Part shown: positions 37,039 to 45,927 of the stretch, piece after piece
Layout: each line of letters opens with the position of its first letter
Numbering within the stretch: position 1 is the first letter of the stretch
NCBI RefSeq assembly: GCF_004323635.1
Contig: NZ_CP036515.1
Location: 434,001-498,000, forward strand
Direction: 5' to 3'
Origin: Lichenihabitans psoromatis
Lineage (GTDB): Bacteria; Pseudomonadota; Alphaproteobacteria; Rhizobiales; Beijerinckiaceae
DNA: 64,000 nt
The notes under the pieces: model-generated
Told to the model about the DNA's origin: nothing
Databases searched by the model: none
What the model saw: only the letters and a program-made list of their open reading frames with translations
Made by a program: the position numbers and the translations under genes

Positions 37039-39459
37039 ATGACCGACAGCCGCGACGCACCAGGCCATCCCGGAATCCAGCCACGCTGGACATCCAGCGC
37101 CAAGACAGGCGTGGGGGCCGCGATCCAGGGCGTCAGCCGGGTCAGTTTCACGGTCAGCCACGGCATTCTGAACGAGATCTACTTCCCCAGACCTGACGAA
37201 GCTTGCCTGCGGGATCTCGGGCTGATCGTCACCGACGGCACGCATTACTTCTCGGAGGAGAAGCGCGCGACCGACAGTGAGGTCCGGCAGATCGCCCCCG
37301 GCGTCCCGGGCTACATCGTCACCAATCGCAGCCGCGATGGACGTTACGTGATCGAAAAGCGGATCATCGCCGATCCGGAGCGGGATGTCGTGCTGCAGCA
37401 GATCCGGTTCCAGGCGCTTGTCGGCACCAAAGCGGACTACCGGATCTTTGCGCTCGCGGCCCCGCATCTCGTCAATGCGGGTGCCCATAATACCGGCACG
37501 GTCGACAGCGTGAAAGGATGGCCGATGCTCTTCGCGGAGGGCAAAGGGCTCACCATGGCGCTCGCGGCGTCGACGCGCTTTCGCGCCCTGTCGGTCGGCT
37601 TCGTCCAGGAAAGTGACGGACACACCATCCTGTCGCAAAATTTCGTTTTGAACGATGGCTATACCCGGGCGGCGGACGGCAATGTCGCGCTCACGGGAGA
37701 ACTTGATTTTCGGGACACCGATACGGTGGTGCTCGCCGTCGCGTTCGGCCGCGACAAGTCGGAGGCCGGGTTCCGCGCCCGCAGCAGCATCATGGATGGT
37801 TACGCGCTCGCCGAGGCCAGCTATGTGGAGGCGTGGCAAGCGTGGCAGAAAAACCTCGTGCCCCTCGACCGGACGGATCCGAAGAACCTCGGCTACGACC
37901 CCTATCGCGTCTCCACCGCCGTGTTGCGGACGCATGAATCGAAGAGTTTCGCGGGTGGCATGATCGCCAGCCTCTCGATTCCGTGGGGGTTCAGCAAAGG
38001 CGACGGCGACCTTGGTGGCTACCATCTGGTCTGGCCGCGCGATCTCGTCGAATCCGCGACCGCGCTGCTTGCCATCGGGGCCCACCAGGAGGCCCGCCGC
38101 GTGCTGACCTACCTGCAGGCCACGCAGGAAGACGACGGCCACTGGCCGCAGAACATGTGGCTGGATGGCCTCGCCTATTGGAACGGCATCCAAATGGACG
38201 AGACGGCCTTCCCGATCATCCTCGTCGACATGGCCGAGCGCGAAGGCGCGCTGCTCGAGGGCGATTTCGACCGCTTCTGGCCGATGGTCCGTCACGCCGC
38301 CCGTTACATCATCCTCAACGGACCGGTGACGGGTCAGGACCGTTGGGAAGAAGACGGCGGCTATTCGCCCTTCACGCTCGCGGTTGAGATCGCGGCTCTC
38401 GTGGTGGCGGCCGATATCGCGGAGCGGCTCGGCCACAAGGAGGATGCGGGCTACCTCCTCGATACCGCTGACCTGTGGAACGATTCGATCGAACGCTGGA
38501 CTTACGCCACCAAGACACCGCTCGCCGAAGCCGCCGGGGTCGCGGGCTATTACGTGCGGATCTCGCCGGCCGGCACGCCGGAATCGGAGCGTCCCGTCAG
38601 TGGGTCGATCGACATCAAGAATGTCCCCGAAGCGCAGATGCGCCAAATCGCGTCCGAGGTCATCAGCCCGGATGCCTTGGCGCTGGTTCGCTTCGGCCTT
38701 CGTGCCGCCGACGATCCGCGCATTCTCGACACCGTCAAGGTCATCGACAAGCTGCTCAAGGTGGATCTGCCGCAGGGGCCATTGTGGCACCGCTACAATT
38801 CCGACGGCTATGGGGAACATGCCGACGGCTCCCCGTTCGACGGAACGGGCATTGGACGGGCCTGGCCGCTGATGGCCGGCGAACGGGCTCATTACGAACT
38901 GGCGCTCGGCAACGTCGCCGAGGCGCGCCGCCTCCTCGAAACCGTCGAGAAATCCGCCAACGACAGCGGCTTTCTGCCGGAACAGAGCTGGGATAGCGAC
39001 GACATTCCACACCGCGAATTGTTCAAGGGCAAACCGGCCGGTTCAGCCATGCCGCTCGTTTGGGCGCATGGAGAACACGTCAAGCTGCTGCGATCGTTGC
39101 GGGACGGCAAGATTTTCGACATGCCCGCGCAGGTGGCCAAGCGCTATAGCGATGGCAAGCGGCGCTCGACGCTCCGGGTGTGGCGGTTTAATAGCCGAGC
39201 CACCAAGATCGACGTCGGCATGAAGCTTCGGCTGTCGTTGCTGGCGGCAGCCCGGGTGCATTGGAGCATCGATGGTTGGGCCACGGTGCATGACACCGAC
39301 ACCTGGGCCACCAGCTTTCATTTGCATGTCGCGATCTTGGACGTCTCCGCAGTCCCGGTCGGCGGCTGGGTCGATTTCACCTTTTACTGGACTGACGCCA
39401 AACATTGGGAGGGGACCGATTTCGCGATCGAAGTGGTGCAGCCGACCGATGATTTTTAA
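37039..39459 (+). CDS. Glycoside hydrolase family 15 (glucoamylase-like)
   Basis: An 806-residue GH15 enzyme. An N-terminal beta-sandwich domain (about 20-280) is followed by the (alpha/alpha)6 catalytic barrel. The catalytic acid is a Glu in DRWEEDGGYSP (E437/E438) and the base is E648 in FLPEQSW, both conserved. WPRDL and WPQNMW are further subsite motifs. A C-terminal extension (about 710-806) adds another beta domain. There is no signal peptide, so it is probably intracellular and may release glucose from alpha-glucans such as glycogen or from oligosaccharides. It is divergent from the response regulator gene and stands alone. Confidence 0.92.
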   Translation: MTDSRDAPGHPGIQPRWTSSAKTGVGAAIQGVSRVSFTVSHGILNEIYFPRPDEACLRDLGLIVTDGTHYFSEEKRATDSEVRQIAPGVPGYIVTNRSRDGRYVIEKRIIADPERDVVLQQIRFQALVGTKADYRIFALAAPHLVNAGAHNTGTVDSVKGWPMLFAEGKGLTMALAASTRFRALSVGFVQESDGHTILSQNFVLNDGYTRAADGNVALTGELDFRDTDTVVLAVAFGRDKSEAGFRARSSIMDGYALAEASYVEAWQAWQKNLVPLDRTDPKNLGYDPYRVSTAVLRTHESKSFAGGMIASLSIPWGFSKGDGDLGGYHLVWPRDLVESATALLAIGAHQEARRVLTYLQATQEDDGHWPQNMWLDGLAYWNGIQMDETAFPIILVDMAEREGALLEGDFDRFWPMVRHAARYIILNGPVTGQDRWEEDGGYSPFTLAVEIAALVVAADIAERLGHKEDAGYLLDTADLWNDSIERWTYATKTPLAEAAGVAGYYVRISPAGTPESERPVSGSIDIKNVPEAQMRQIASEVISPDALALVRFGLRAADDPRILDTVKVIDKLLKVDLPQGPLWHRYNSDGYGEHADGSPFDGTGIGRAWPLMAGERAHYELALGNVAEARRLLETVEKSANDSGFLPEQSWDSDDIPHRELFKGKPAGSAMPLVWAHGEHVKLLRSLRDGKIFDMPAQVAKRYSDGKRRSTLRVWRFNSRATKIDVGMKLRLSLLAAARVHWSIDGWATVHDTDTWATSFHLHVAILDVSAVPVGGWVDFTFYWTDAKHWEGTDFAIEVVQPTDDF

Positions 39460-39623
39460 GGTCGACGGCCTGCCCAAGCTTGCGAAAACTTGTCGAGCGT
39501 TGCGCGATTGATTAGAGCACGGTCGTTCGAGCGGTCCTGCGACCGATACCATGCGCAGGTCCAAGCTCCCCTCAAACGATCGGTTCGCATGGCCGCTTCT
39601 TCGTTCGGCGTCGGCGGTTCGTC

Positions 39624-40631
39624 ATGACGGCGCCCATCCTGGTGACGGGCGTCTCCGGTTTCGTCGGGTCCGCCGTCGCCCGCCAATTGATCGACGCCGG
39701 CCACCCCGTGCGTGCGCTCGTGCGGTCGACCAGCCCGCGCGGCAATCTCGAGGGGCTCGATCTCGAGATCGTCGAAGGCGACCTGCGCGATCCCGCCGCC
39801 ATGGCCAACGCCTTGCGTGGGGTCGGCCACCTCTTCCATGTGGCGGCCGACTATCGCCTCTGGGCACCTGACCCCGAGGAGATCGTCCGCGCCAATGTCG
39901 AGGGGACCCGCGTCGTCATGCAGGCGGCACTCGCGGCCGGCGTCGAGCGGATTGTCTACACCAGCAGCGTCGCGACCCTGGCGCTGCGGCTCGATGGCGT
40001 TCCGGTGGACGAAACCGCGCCGCAGGATCCCGCTCGGGCCATCGGCGCCTATAAGCGGTCGAAGACGCTCGCCGAACGGTTGGTCGAACGCATGGTCGCC
40101 GACGACGGGCTCCCGGCCGTGATCGTGCTGCCGTCAACGCCGATTGGTCCGCGCGACATCAAACCGACCCCAACAGGTCGGATCATCGTCGAAGCCGCAA
40201 GCGGCCGCATGCCGGCCTTCATCGACACAGGGTTGAACCTCGTTCACGTCGACGACGTCGCGGCCGGCCATCTCGCGGCATGCCGTCTCGGTGTGGTGGG
40301 GCAGCGCTACATTCTTGGTGGGCAGGATGTCGGGCTCGGGCAGATGTTGGCCGATATCGCGGCCCTGATGGGCCGCAAGCCCCCGACCGTGACGCTGCCG
40401 CGTCAGGCGATCTATCCGTTCGCCTATGCGGCCGAGGCGATCGCGCGCATCACCAAGCGAGAGCCCTTCGCCACGGTCGATGCGCTGCGGATGGCGAAAT
40501 ACCACATGTTTTTCTCCTCCGCGAAGGCGGAAGCCGAGCTTGGCTATCGGGCGCGACCCTACCGGCAAGCCTTGGCCGATGCGGTCGCCTGGTTTCGTGA
40601 GGCCGGCCACATTTCTGGGAAGCGGTCCTGA
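39624..40631 (+). CDS. hpnA: Hopanoid-associated sugar epimerase HpnA
   Basis: A 335-residue extended SDR/NAD-epimerase: ILVTGVSGFVGSAVARQL (residues 5-22) gives the GxxGxxG nucleotide site, and YKRSK (in AIGAYKRSKTLAE) gives YxxxK. HpnA is found with squalene-hopene genes and is thought to act on the sugar-like hopanoid side chain. It is followed 137 bp later by hpnC, hpnD and hpnE on the same strand. Genes for squalene-hopene cyclase and side-chain addition (shc, hpnH, hpnG) are not in the window. ATG 39624 is used. Confidence 0.93.
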   Translation: MTAPILVTGVSGFVGSAVARQLIDAGHPVRALVRSTSPRGNLEGLDLEIVEGDLRDPAAMANALRGVGHLFHVAADYRLWAPDPEEIVRANVEGTRVVMQAALAAGVERIVYTSSVATLALRLDGVPVDETAPQDPARAIGAYKRSKTLAERLVERMVADDGLPAVIVLPSTPIGPRDIKPTPTGRIIVEAASGRMPAFIDTGLNLVHVDDVAAGHLAACRLGVVGQRYILGGQDVGLGQMLADIAALMGRKPPTVTLPRQAIYPFAYAAEAIARITKREPFATVDALRMAKYHMFFSSAKAEAELGYRARPYRQALADAVAWFREAGHISGKRS

Positions 40632-40768
40632 CGACACATGCAGCGGACTATCTTCAGAACGGCCGTGAGAGTAGAAACGCGCACGCAATCGGGCGACGGG
40701 TTGCCTTGCCGGGTAGACCGGCGTCGATATCTCGACCAGGGAAGGCGAAAGCCGATGCCGACACGCTC

Positions 40769-41656
40769 ATGACGACTTCTGCCGACGTTGCCTCGGGGAA
40801 GACCCACACGGACGAGAATTTTCCCGTCGCGTCCCATCTTATCGCGGCGCGGCACCGACCCGCCATCATGGCCTTCTATCATTTCGTCCGCGCCGCCGAC
40901 GACGTCGCCGATCATGCGACGCTCACGCCGGATCAGAAAATCGCACTGCTCGACGCCATGGAAGCGTCGTTGCTCGGGCAAACCGATAGCGAGGCGGTGG
41001 CGCTGCCGCTGCGACGGGTGCTGGCCGAACGACGCCTATCCCCCAAACACGCACAAGATCTGCTCGCGGCGTTCCGGCTCGATGTCGTGAAGAGCCGCAC
41101 CGCCACTTGGGCGGAGTTGATCCACTATTGCAGCCTGTCGGCCATGCCGGTCGGACGTTTCGTGCTGGATGTCCATGGCGAAAGCGAGACGACGTGGCCG
41201 GCGTCGGACGCCATTTGCGCGGCGCTGCAGATCATCAACCACCTGCAGGATTGCGGGAAGGATTACCGCGATCTCGACCGGGTCTACATCCCGCAGGATA
41301 TGCTGGCGGCGGCCGGTTTGCGGGACGACGCGCTCGCCAAGCCGACCGCATCGGTAGCGCTGATGGGGTGCTTTCGCGATCTGGCGGTCCGCACGGACGG
41401 CTTGCTGGACGAGGGTGAATCCCTGCCCCGGATGATCGGGGATTTTCGGCTCAGCATGGAGATCGCCTGCATCGCGGCTCTGGCGCGGCGGCTCACCACG
41501 ATCCTGAAAACGCATGATCCGTTGAGCCAAAAGGTGCATCTCGGCAAATCCGCCATGCTTGGCGTGGCCTTGGCCGGCTGTGCCTCGGTCGCGTTGAAGC
41601 GATGGACGGGCGGATCGATCAAGCCAACGACACGGCCTGGAGTGCAGCGGTCATGA
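40769..41656 (+). CDS. hpnC: Squalene synthase HpnC (hydroxysqualene synthase)
   Basis: A 295-residue trans-prenyltransferase-fold enzyme that, in the three-enzyme bacterial route, converts presqualene diphosphate to hydroxysqualene. ASGKTHTDENFPVAS (residues 9-23) is typical of HpnC. The Asp-rich motifs RAADDVADH (about 42-50) and NHLQDCGKDYRD (about 160-171) bind the magnesium-diphosphate. ATG 40769 fits the family start; the frame also opens at a TTG (40706). Its stop overlaps the hpnD ATG (ATGA). Confidence 0.94.
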   Translation: MTTSADVASGKTHTDENFPVASHLIAARHRPAIMAFYHFVRAADDVADHATLTPDQKIALLDAMEASLLGQTDSEAVALPLRRVLAERRLSPKHAQDLLAAFRLDVVKSRTATWAELIHYCSLSAMPVGRFVLDVHGESETTWPASDAICAALQIINHLQDCGKDYRDLDRVYIPQDMLAAAGLRDDALAKPTASVALMGCFRDLAVRTDGLLDEGESLPRMIGDFRLSMEIACIAALARRLTTILKTHDPLSQKVHLGKSAMLGVALAGCASVALKRWTGGSIKPTTRPGVQRS

Positions 41657-42486
41657 GCGCGGTCGACACTACCGCGCCGGTCGCGGCACAGGCCTCGGGG
41701 AGTTCGTTCTACACGGCGATGCGGCTGCTGCCCCGCGCTCAGCGCGATGCCATGTTCGAGGTTTATGCCTTTTGTCGCGCCGTCGACGATATCGCCGACG
41801 AGGGCGGCGCGCGGGATGAGCGGCATCGCGGCCTCGCCGATTGGCGCGCCGACATCGACGCGCTCTACCAGGGCCGCGTCGCGCCGCGCACCCGCGGGCT
41901 CAAGATCATCGCGGACCAATTCGGCCTCGCGCAGGACGACTTTGTGGCCATCATCGACGGGATGGAGATGGATGCGGCCGCCGATATCCAGGCCCCCGAC
42001 GAGGCGACGCTCGACCTCTATTGCGACCGGGTCGCGAGTGCGGTCGGCCGATTGTCGGTTCGCATTTTCGGCCTGCCGCGGGAGCCGGGTATCCGCCTCT
42101 CGCATCATCTGGGCCGTGCTCTGCAATTCACCAACATCCTGCGTGACATCGACGAGGATGCGGAGATGAACCGGCTCTATTTGCCGCGTGAGCTGCTCGA
42201 TGCGGCCGGCATCCGCTCCTCCGATCCAGCAAGCGTGGCAGCTGACCCCCGGCTCGGCGTGGTCTGCGCGCCGCTTTTGGCGCGCGCGCGCGACCATTTT
42301 ACAGCCGCCGAAGCCATCATGGCGGGCCAGCCCCGCGCTGCCACCAAGGCACCTCGGATCATGGCGGCCGTGTATCGCATCATTCTCGACAAGCTCGAAG
42401 CGAGAGGATTTTCACCGCCGAGGCCCCGCGCCCGTGTGCCTAAGCTTCGCCTGATCATGACCGTGGCGCGGCACGGATTGTTTTGA
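41653..42486 (+). CDS. hpnD: Presqualene diphosphate synthase HpnD
   Basis: A 277-residue enzyme that joins two farnesyl diphosphates to presqualene diphosphate, the first step of the HpnCDE route. The motifs are SFYTAMRLLPRAQRDAMF (residues 18-35), first Asp motif CRAVDDIADE, and second NILRDIDEDAEMNR. It starts at ATG 41653, inside the hpnC stop (ATGA), and ends in a TGATG overlap with hpnE, so the three genes are translationally coupled. Length and motifs are standard. Confidence 0.95.
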   Translation: MSAVDTTAPVAAQASGSSFYTAMRLLPRAQRDAMFEVYAFCRAVDDIADEGGARDERHRGLADWRADIDALYQGRVAPRTRGLKIIADQFGLAQDDFVAIIDGMEMDAAADIQAPDEATLDLYCDRVASAVGRLSVRIFGLPREPGIRLSHHLGRALQFTNILRDIDEDAEMNRLYLPRELLDAAGIRSSDPASVAADPRLGVVCAPLLARARDHFTAAEAIMAGQPRAATKAPRIMAAVYRIILDKLEARGFSPPRPRARVPKLRLIMTVARHGLF

Positions 42487-43739
42487 TGCAGGACGGCAAG
42501 CCAACCGTCCATGTGATCGGGGCCGGTCTGTCGGGTCTCGCGGCCGCGCTCGCGATCGCGCCGGCGACGCGCAACATTCTCGTGCATGAAGCGGCCCGCC
42601 ACGCGGGCGGGCGATGCCGGTCCTATTACGACGCGACCCTCAAGTTGACGATCGACAACGGCAACCACCTCGTCCTGTCCGGCAACCAGGCGGTGCAACA
42701 GCACGTTCGGACGATCGGTGCCGAAGACAAGCTGACCGCACCCGACGGTGCGGCCTTCGACTTCGCCGATCTCGCGACGGGCGAGCGGTGGCAGGTTCGG
42801 CCCAATGCCGGGCCGGTACCATGGTGGATCTTCGTGCCGTCACGCCGCGTGCCCGGCACGCGCTGGTATGATTACCTCGGCCTCGCGTCGCTGATGCGGG
42901 CGAAGGGTCAGGCCACCATCGGCGAGACGATGCGCTGCGAAGGTCTGCTCTACGATCGCCTCTGGCATCCCCTGCTCGTCGCGGCCCTCAACACCGAACC
43001 GCGCGCCTCCTCGGCCGTGCTGGCCGGTGCGGTCATCCGCGAGAGCCTCGCCAGAGGCGGCGCGGCCTGCCGCCCTCTCATCGCCGCCGACGGACTCGGC
43101 GAAGCCTTCATCGATCCGGCCCTGACGACCCTCGCGGCGCGCGGCGTAACGGTCGGGTTCGACCGTCGGCTCCGACGCATCGACACCGCCGACGGACGCG
43201 TCACGACGCTCGATTTCGGCGACGAGACGATCACGCTCTCGCCCGGCGATCAGGTGATCCTTTCGGTGCCGGCGCCCGTCGCGGCGCTGCTGCTGCCAGG
43301 CCTCCGCGTGCCGACGGCGTTCCGTTCGATCGCCAATGCGCATTTCCTCATCGAGCCTCCGGCCGAGCTTCCCGGCATGCTGGGGATGATCAATGCGACC
43401 GCCGAATGGCTGTTCCGCTTTCCCGGCCGACTTTCGGTAACCGTGAGCGATGCTGACCGATTGCTGGAGATGCCCCGGGAGGATCTGGCCCGCCTCTTAT
43501 GGCTCGAGGTCGCCAAGGTCACCGGTTTGCCCGAGACGCTGCCGCCTTGGCAGATCATCCGCGAGAAACGCGCCACCTTCGCGGCCCTCCCCGAGCAGGA
43601 TGCGCTGCGCCCCGGCGCCGTGACGCATTTGACGAACCTGTTTCTGGCAGGCGACTGGACCGCGACCGGCCTCCCGGCCACGATCGAAGGCTCGCTCCGC
43701 TCCGGTGCGGTCGCCGCCAAGGCAGCGCTGGCCGCTTAA
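42486..43739 (+). CDS. hpnE: Hydroxysqualene dehydroxylase HpnE
   Basis: A 417-residue flavin amine-oxidase-type enzyme, the last step of squalene formation by HpnCDE. The dinucleotide site VHVIGAGLSGLAAALA is at residues 8-23, an Arg-rich HAGGRCRSYYD follows, and the C-terminal FAD motif LAGDWTATGLPATIEGS is present. ATG 42486 overlaps the hpnD stop (TGATG). A Nudix gene follows after 17 bp and may be part of the same transcript. Confidence 0.94.
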   Translation: MQDGKPTVHVIGAGLSGLAAALAIAPATRNILVHEAARHAGGRCRSYYDATLKLTIDNGNHLVLSGNQAVQQHVRTIGAEDKLTAPDGAAFDFADLATGERWQVRPNAGPVPWWIFVPSRRVPGTRWYDYLGLASLMRAKGQATIGETMRCEGLLYDRLWHPLLVAALNTEPRASSAVLAGAVIRESLARGGAACRPLIAADGLGEAFIDPALTTLAARGVTVGFDRRLRRIDTADGRVTTLDFGDETITLSPGDQVILSVPAPVAALLLPGLRVPTAFRSIANAHFLIEPPAELPGMLGMINATAEWLFRFPGRLSVTVSDADRLLEMPREDLARLLWLEVAKVTGLPETLPPWQIIREKRATFAALPEQDALRPGAVTHLTNLFLAGDWTATGLPATIEGSLRSGAVAAKAALAA

Positions 43740-43756
43740 AACAGGGAGATCAGCCG

Positions 43757-44326
43757 ATGCGGGTCGTGATCGAACGGGTCGAGACCGCTTACAAGGGCTG
43801 GCTGCGGCTGCTGCTGGCCCATATGCGAAGCGACGCGGGCGATAGCTTCCAGCGCGTCATCGAGGATCACGGCAATGGCGTCGCCTTGCTGCCCTATGAC
43901 CGCGAACGCCGCGTCGCGCTGGTGGTGCGCCTGCCGCGCGCGCCCGTGATTTATGCGGGCGAGACGACGCTGTTGATCGAAGCACCGGCAGGGCTGATCG
44001 ACGAGGGCGAGGATGCCGAGACCGCAGCCCGGCGTGAAGCGATGGAGGAGGCCGGCGTGCGGCTCAGCGCACTCGAGCCGCTCGGCACCATCTGGACCAT
44101 GGCCGGCATTTCGACCGAACGCATGTCGATGTTTCTCGCGCCCTACGCGGCGTCCGACCGGATCGCCCAGGGCGGTGGTCTCGCGGTCGAAAATGAGAAT
44201 ATCACGGTGGAGGAGCGCCCGCTTTCGGAGTTGGCCGACCTCGCCGATGCCAATCAATTGACCGATATTCGCCTGCTGACGTTGTTGCTGACGTTGCGGG
44301 TCCGGCACCCCGCCCTGTTCGCGTAA
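43757..44326 (+). CDS. Nudix hydrolase (ADP-ribose/GDP-mannose pyrophosphatase type)
   Basis: A 189-residue Nudix enzyme. The Nudix box is complete: GLIDEGEDAETAARREAMEE followed by AGV, with a Gly, Glu and REUxEExGU set. The preceding strand IEAPAG and the N-terminal VIEDHGNGVALLPYD segment resemble NudK/ADP-ribose pyrophosphatases that cleave nucleoside diphosphate sugars. The substrate is not known. AGGGAG stands 8-9 bases before ATG 43757, so the start is safe. The 17-bp spacing to hpnE suggests co-transcription, though a direct hopanoid role is not established. Confidence 0.88.
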   Translation: MRVVIERVETAYKGWLRLLLAHMRSDAGDSFQRVIEDHGNGVALLPYDRERRVALVVRLPRAPVIYAGETTLLIEAPAGLIDEGEDAETAARREAMEEAGVRLSALEPLGTIWTMAGISTERMSMFLAPYAASDRIAQGGGLAVENENITVEERPLSELADLADANQLTDIRLLTLLLTLRVRHPALFA

Positions 44327-44486
44327 CCCGTCGTGCGTCACCCCTGCCTTCGCTTCGGGTCGCAGGTCGCCGGGCCGAAAAACGGCTCCACTTCCGGCCA
44401 ACATGCTGTAACAGGGGTCTACGGTAGACCGGCTCATGCATCGCGACGCGTGCAAGCCGGGCCGATCTCGTCCGTTCAGGGTAACG

Positions 44487-45452
44487 ATGGCCGTCTATAC
44501 CGAAGTCACCTCCGACGCGCTCCGCTCGTTCCTGGCCACCTACGATCTTGGGGATCTGCGCTCGTTCAAAGGCATTGCCGAGGGCGTCGAAAACTCGAAC
44601 TTCCTGCTGCAGACGACCGCAGGGCGGTTCATCCTAACGCTGTACGAAAAGCGCGTGAACGTCGACGACCTGCCGTTCTTCCTCGGCCTTCTCGACCATC
44701 TCGCGGAGCGCGGCCTCACCTGCCCGCGGCCGGTTTACAACAGGGCCGGGTCGGTCCTGGGTGAAGTGGCTGGCAGGCCGGCCGCGATCGTGACGTTCCT
44801 CGATGGAATCTGGATTAAATCGCCGGAGCCGCACCATTGCGCCGCGCTCGGGGGAGCGCTGGCGGGCTTGCACAAGGCCGGTGCGGATTTCGCGATGCGT
44901 CGTCCGAATGCGCTGTCGGTGTCGACATGGCCGACCCTGTTCGAGACGGCACGACCCCGCGCCGATGAGGTCGCCTCCGGGTTGACGCGCGATGTCGCGA
45001 CGGAACTTGCCTTTCTCGAAACGCAGTGGCCGTCCGACCTGCCGACCGGGGTGATCCACGCGGATCTCTTTCCCGACAACGTCTTTTTCCTCGACGATCG
45101 CTTGTCGGGCTTGATCGACTTCTACTTCGCCTGCACGGACGCCTTGGCCTATGATCTCGCGATCTGCGTGAATGCGTGGTGCTTTGACACGGCCGGAGCG
45201 TTTCAACTGGCACGAGCCGAAGCGTTGATCGAGGGTTATACAAACGTCCGCCCTCTCACGCCGCGCGAGATCGACATGTTGCCGGTGCTGGCGCGCGGTG
45301 CGGCGCTGCGCTTCATGCTGACCAGGCTGGTGGATTGGCTCAATGTGCCGCCCGGCGCGCTCGTCAAGCCGAAGAATCCGCTGGAATATCTCGACAAGCT
45401 GAAATTCCATCAGGGTGTCGCGGATGCGCGCGCCTATGGGCTCACGTCATGA
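44487..45452 (+). CDS. thrB: Homoserine kinase (ThrB, APH-fold type)
   Basis: A 321-residue aminoglycoside-phosphotransferase-fold homoserine kinase of the type used by alphaproteobacteria and Pseudomonas, making O-phosphohomoserine for threonine. The start [19 protein letters not shown] is characteristic, followed by [11 protein letters not shown] (ATP loop), the catalytic loop [13 protein letters not shown] and the metal-binding LIDFYFA. ATG 44487 is chosen; the frame opens 17 codons earlier without conservation. Its stop overlaps rnhA (ATGA), the pairing common in this order. Confidence 0.95.
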   Translation: MAVYTEVTSDALRSFLATYDLGDLRSFKGIAEGVENSNFLLQTTAGRFILTLYEKRVNVDDLPFFLGLLDHLAERGLTCPRPVYNRAGSVLGEVAGRPAAIVTFLDGIWIKSPEPHHCAALGGALAGLHKAGADFAMRRPNALSVSTWPTLFETARPRADEVASGLTRDVATELAFLETQWPSDLPTGVIHADLFPDNVFFLDDRLSGLIDFYFACTDALAYDLAICVNAWCFDTAGAFQLARAEALIEGYTNVRPLTPREIDMLPVLARGAALRFMLTRLVDWLNVPPGALVKPKNPLEYLDKLKFHQGVADARAYGLTS

Positions 45453-45904
45453 CCGGCAAAGTGACGGTCTGGACCGATGGAGCTTGTTCGGGCAACCCCG
45501 GCCCCGGCGGGTGGGGCGCCATCCTGAAATTCGGCGACACCGAAAAAGAGCTCTGCGGCGGTGATCCGGCCACGACCAACAACCGCATGGAATTGATGGC
45601 CGCCATCGCGGCGCTCGAGGCGCTGAGCCGGCCCTGCGACATCGACGTGCACACCGATTCGCAATATTTGCGTGGCGGCGTGACCGGCTGGATCAACGGC
45701 TGGAAGCGCAATGGCTGGAAGACGGCTGACCGCAAGCCGGTCAAGAACGTGGAACTGTGGCAACGGCTCGATGCCGCGACGACGCCGCACACGATCGCCT
45801 GGCACTGGGTCAAAGGCCACGCCGGTCACGACATGAACGAACGAGCCGACGAGCTCGCGCGGCGCGGCATGGCGCCGTTCCTGACCAAACGCCCGGCCCG
45901 CTGA
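45449..45904 (+). CDS. rnhA: Ribonuclease HI
   Basis: A 151-residue RNase H1 that degrades RNA in RNA-DNA hybrids. The catalytic carboxylates are D10 ([12 protein letters not shown]), E48 (NNRMEL), D70 (VHTDSQY) and the Asp in NERADELAR. The basic handle [20 protein letters not shown] is present. It starts at ATG 45449, overlapping the thrB stop, and converges on the MocR-type gene with a 23-bp gap. Confidence 0.97.
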   Translation: MTGKVTVWTDGACSGNPGPGGWGAILKFGDTEKELCGGDPATTNNRMELMAAIAALEALSRPCDIDVHTDSQYLRGGVTGWINGWKRNGWKTADRKPVKNVELWQRLDAATTPHTIAWHWVKGHAGHDMNERADELARRGMAPFLTKRPAR

Positions 45905-45927
45905 TCCGGCTCGACCGCGCTCGCGCG

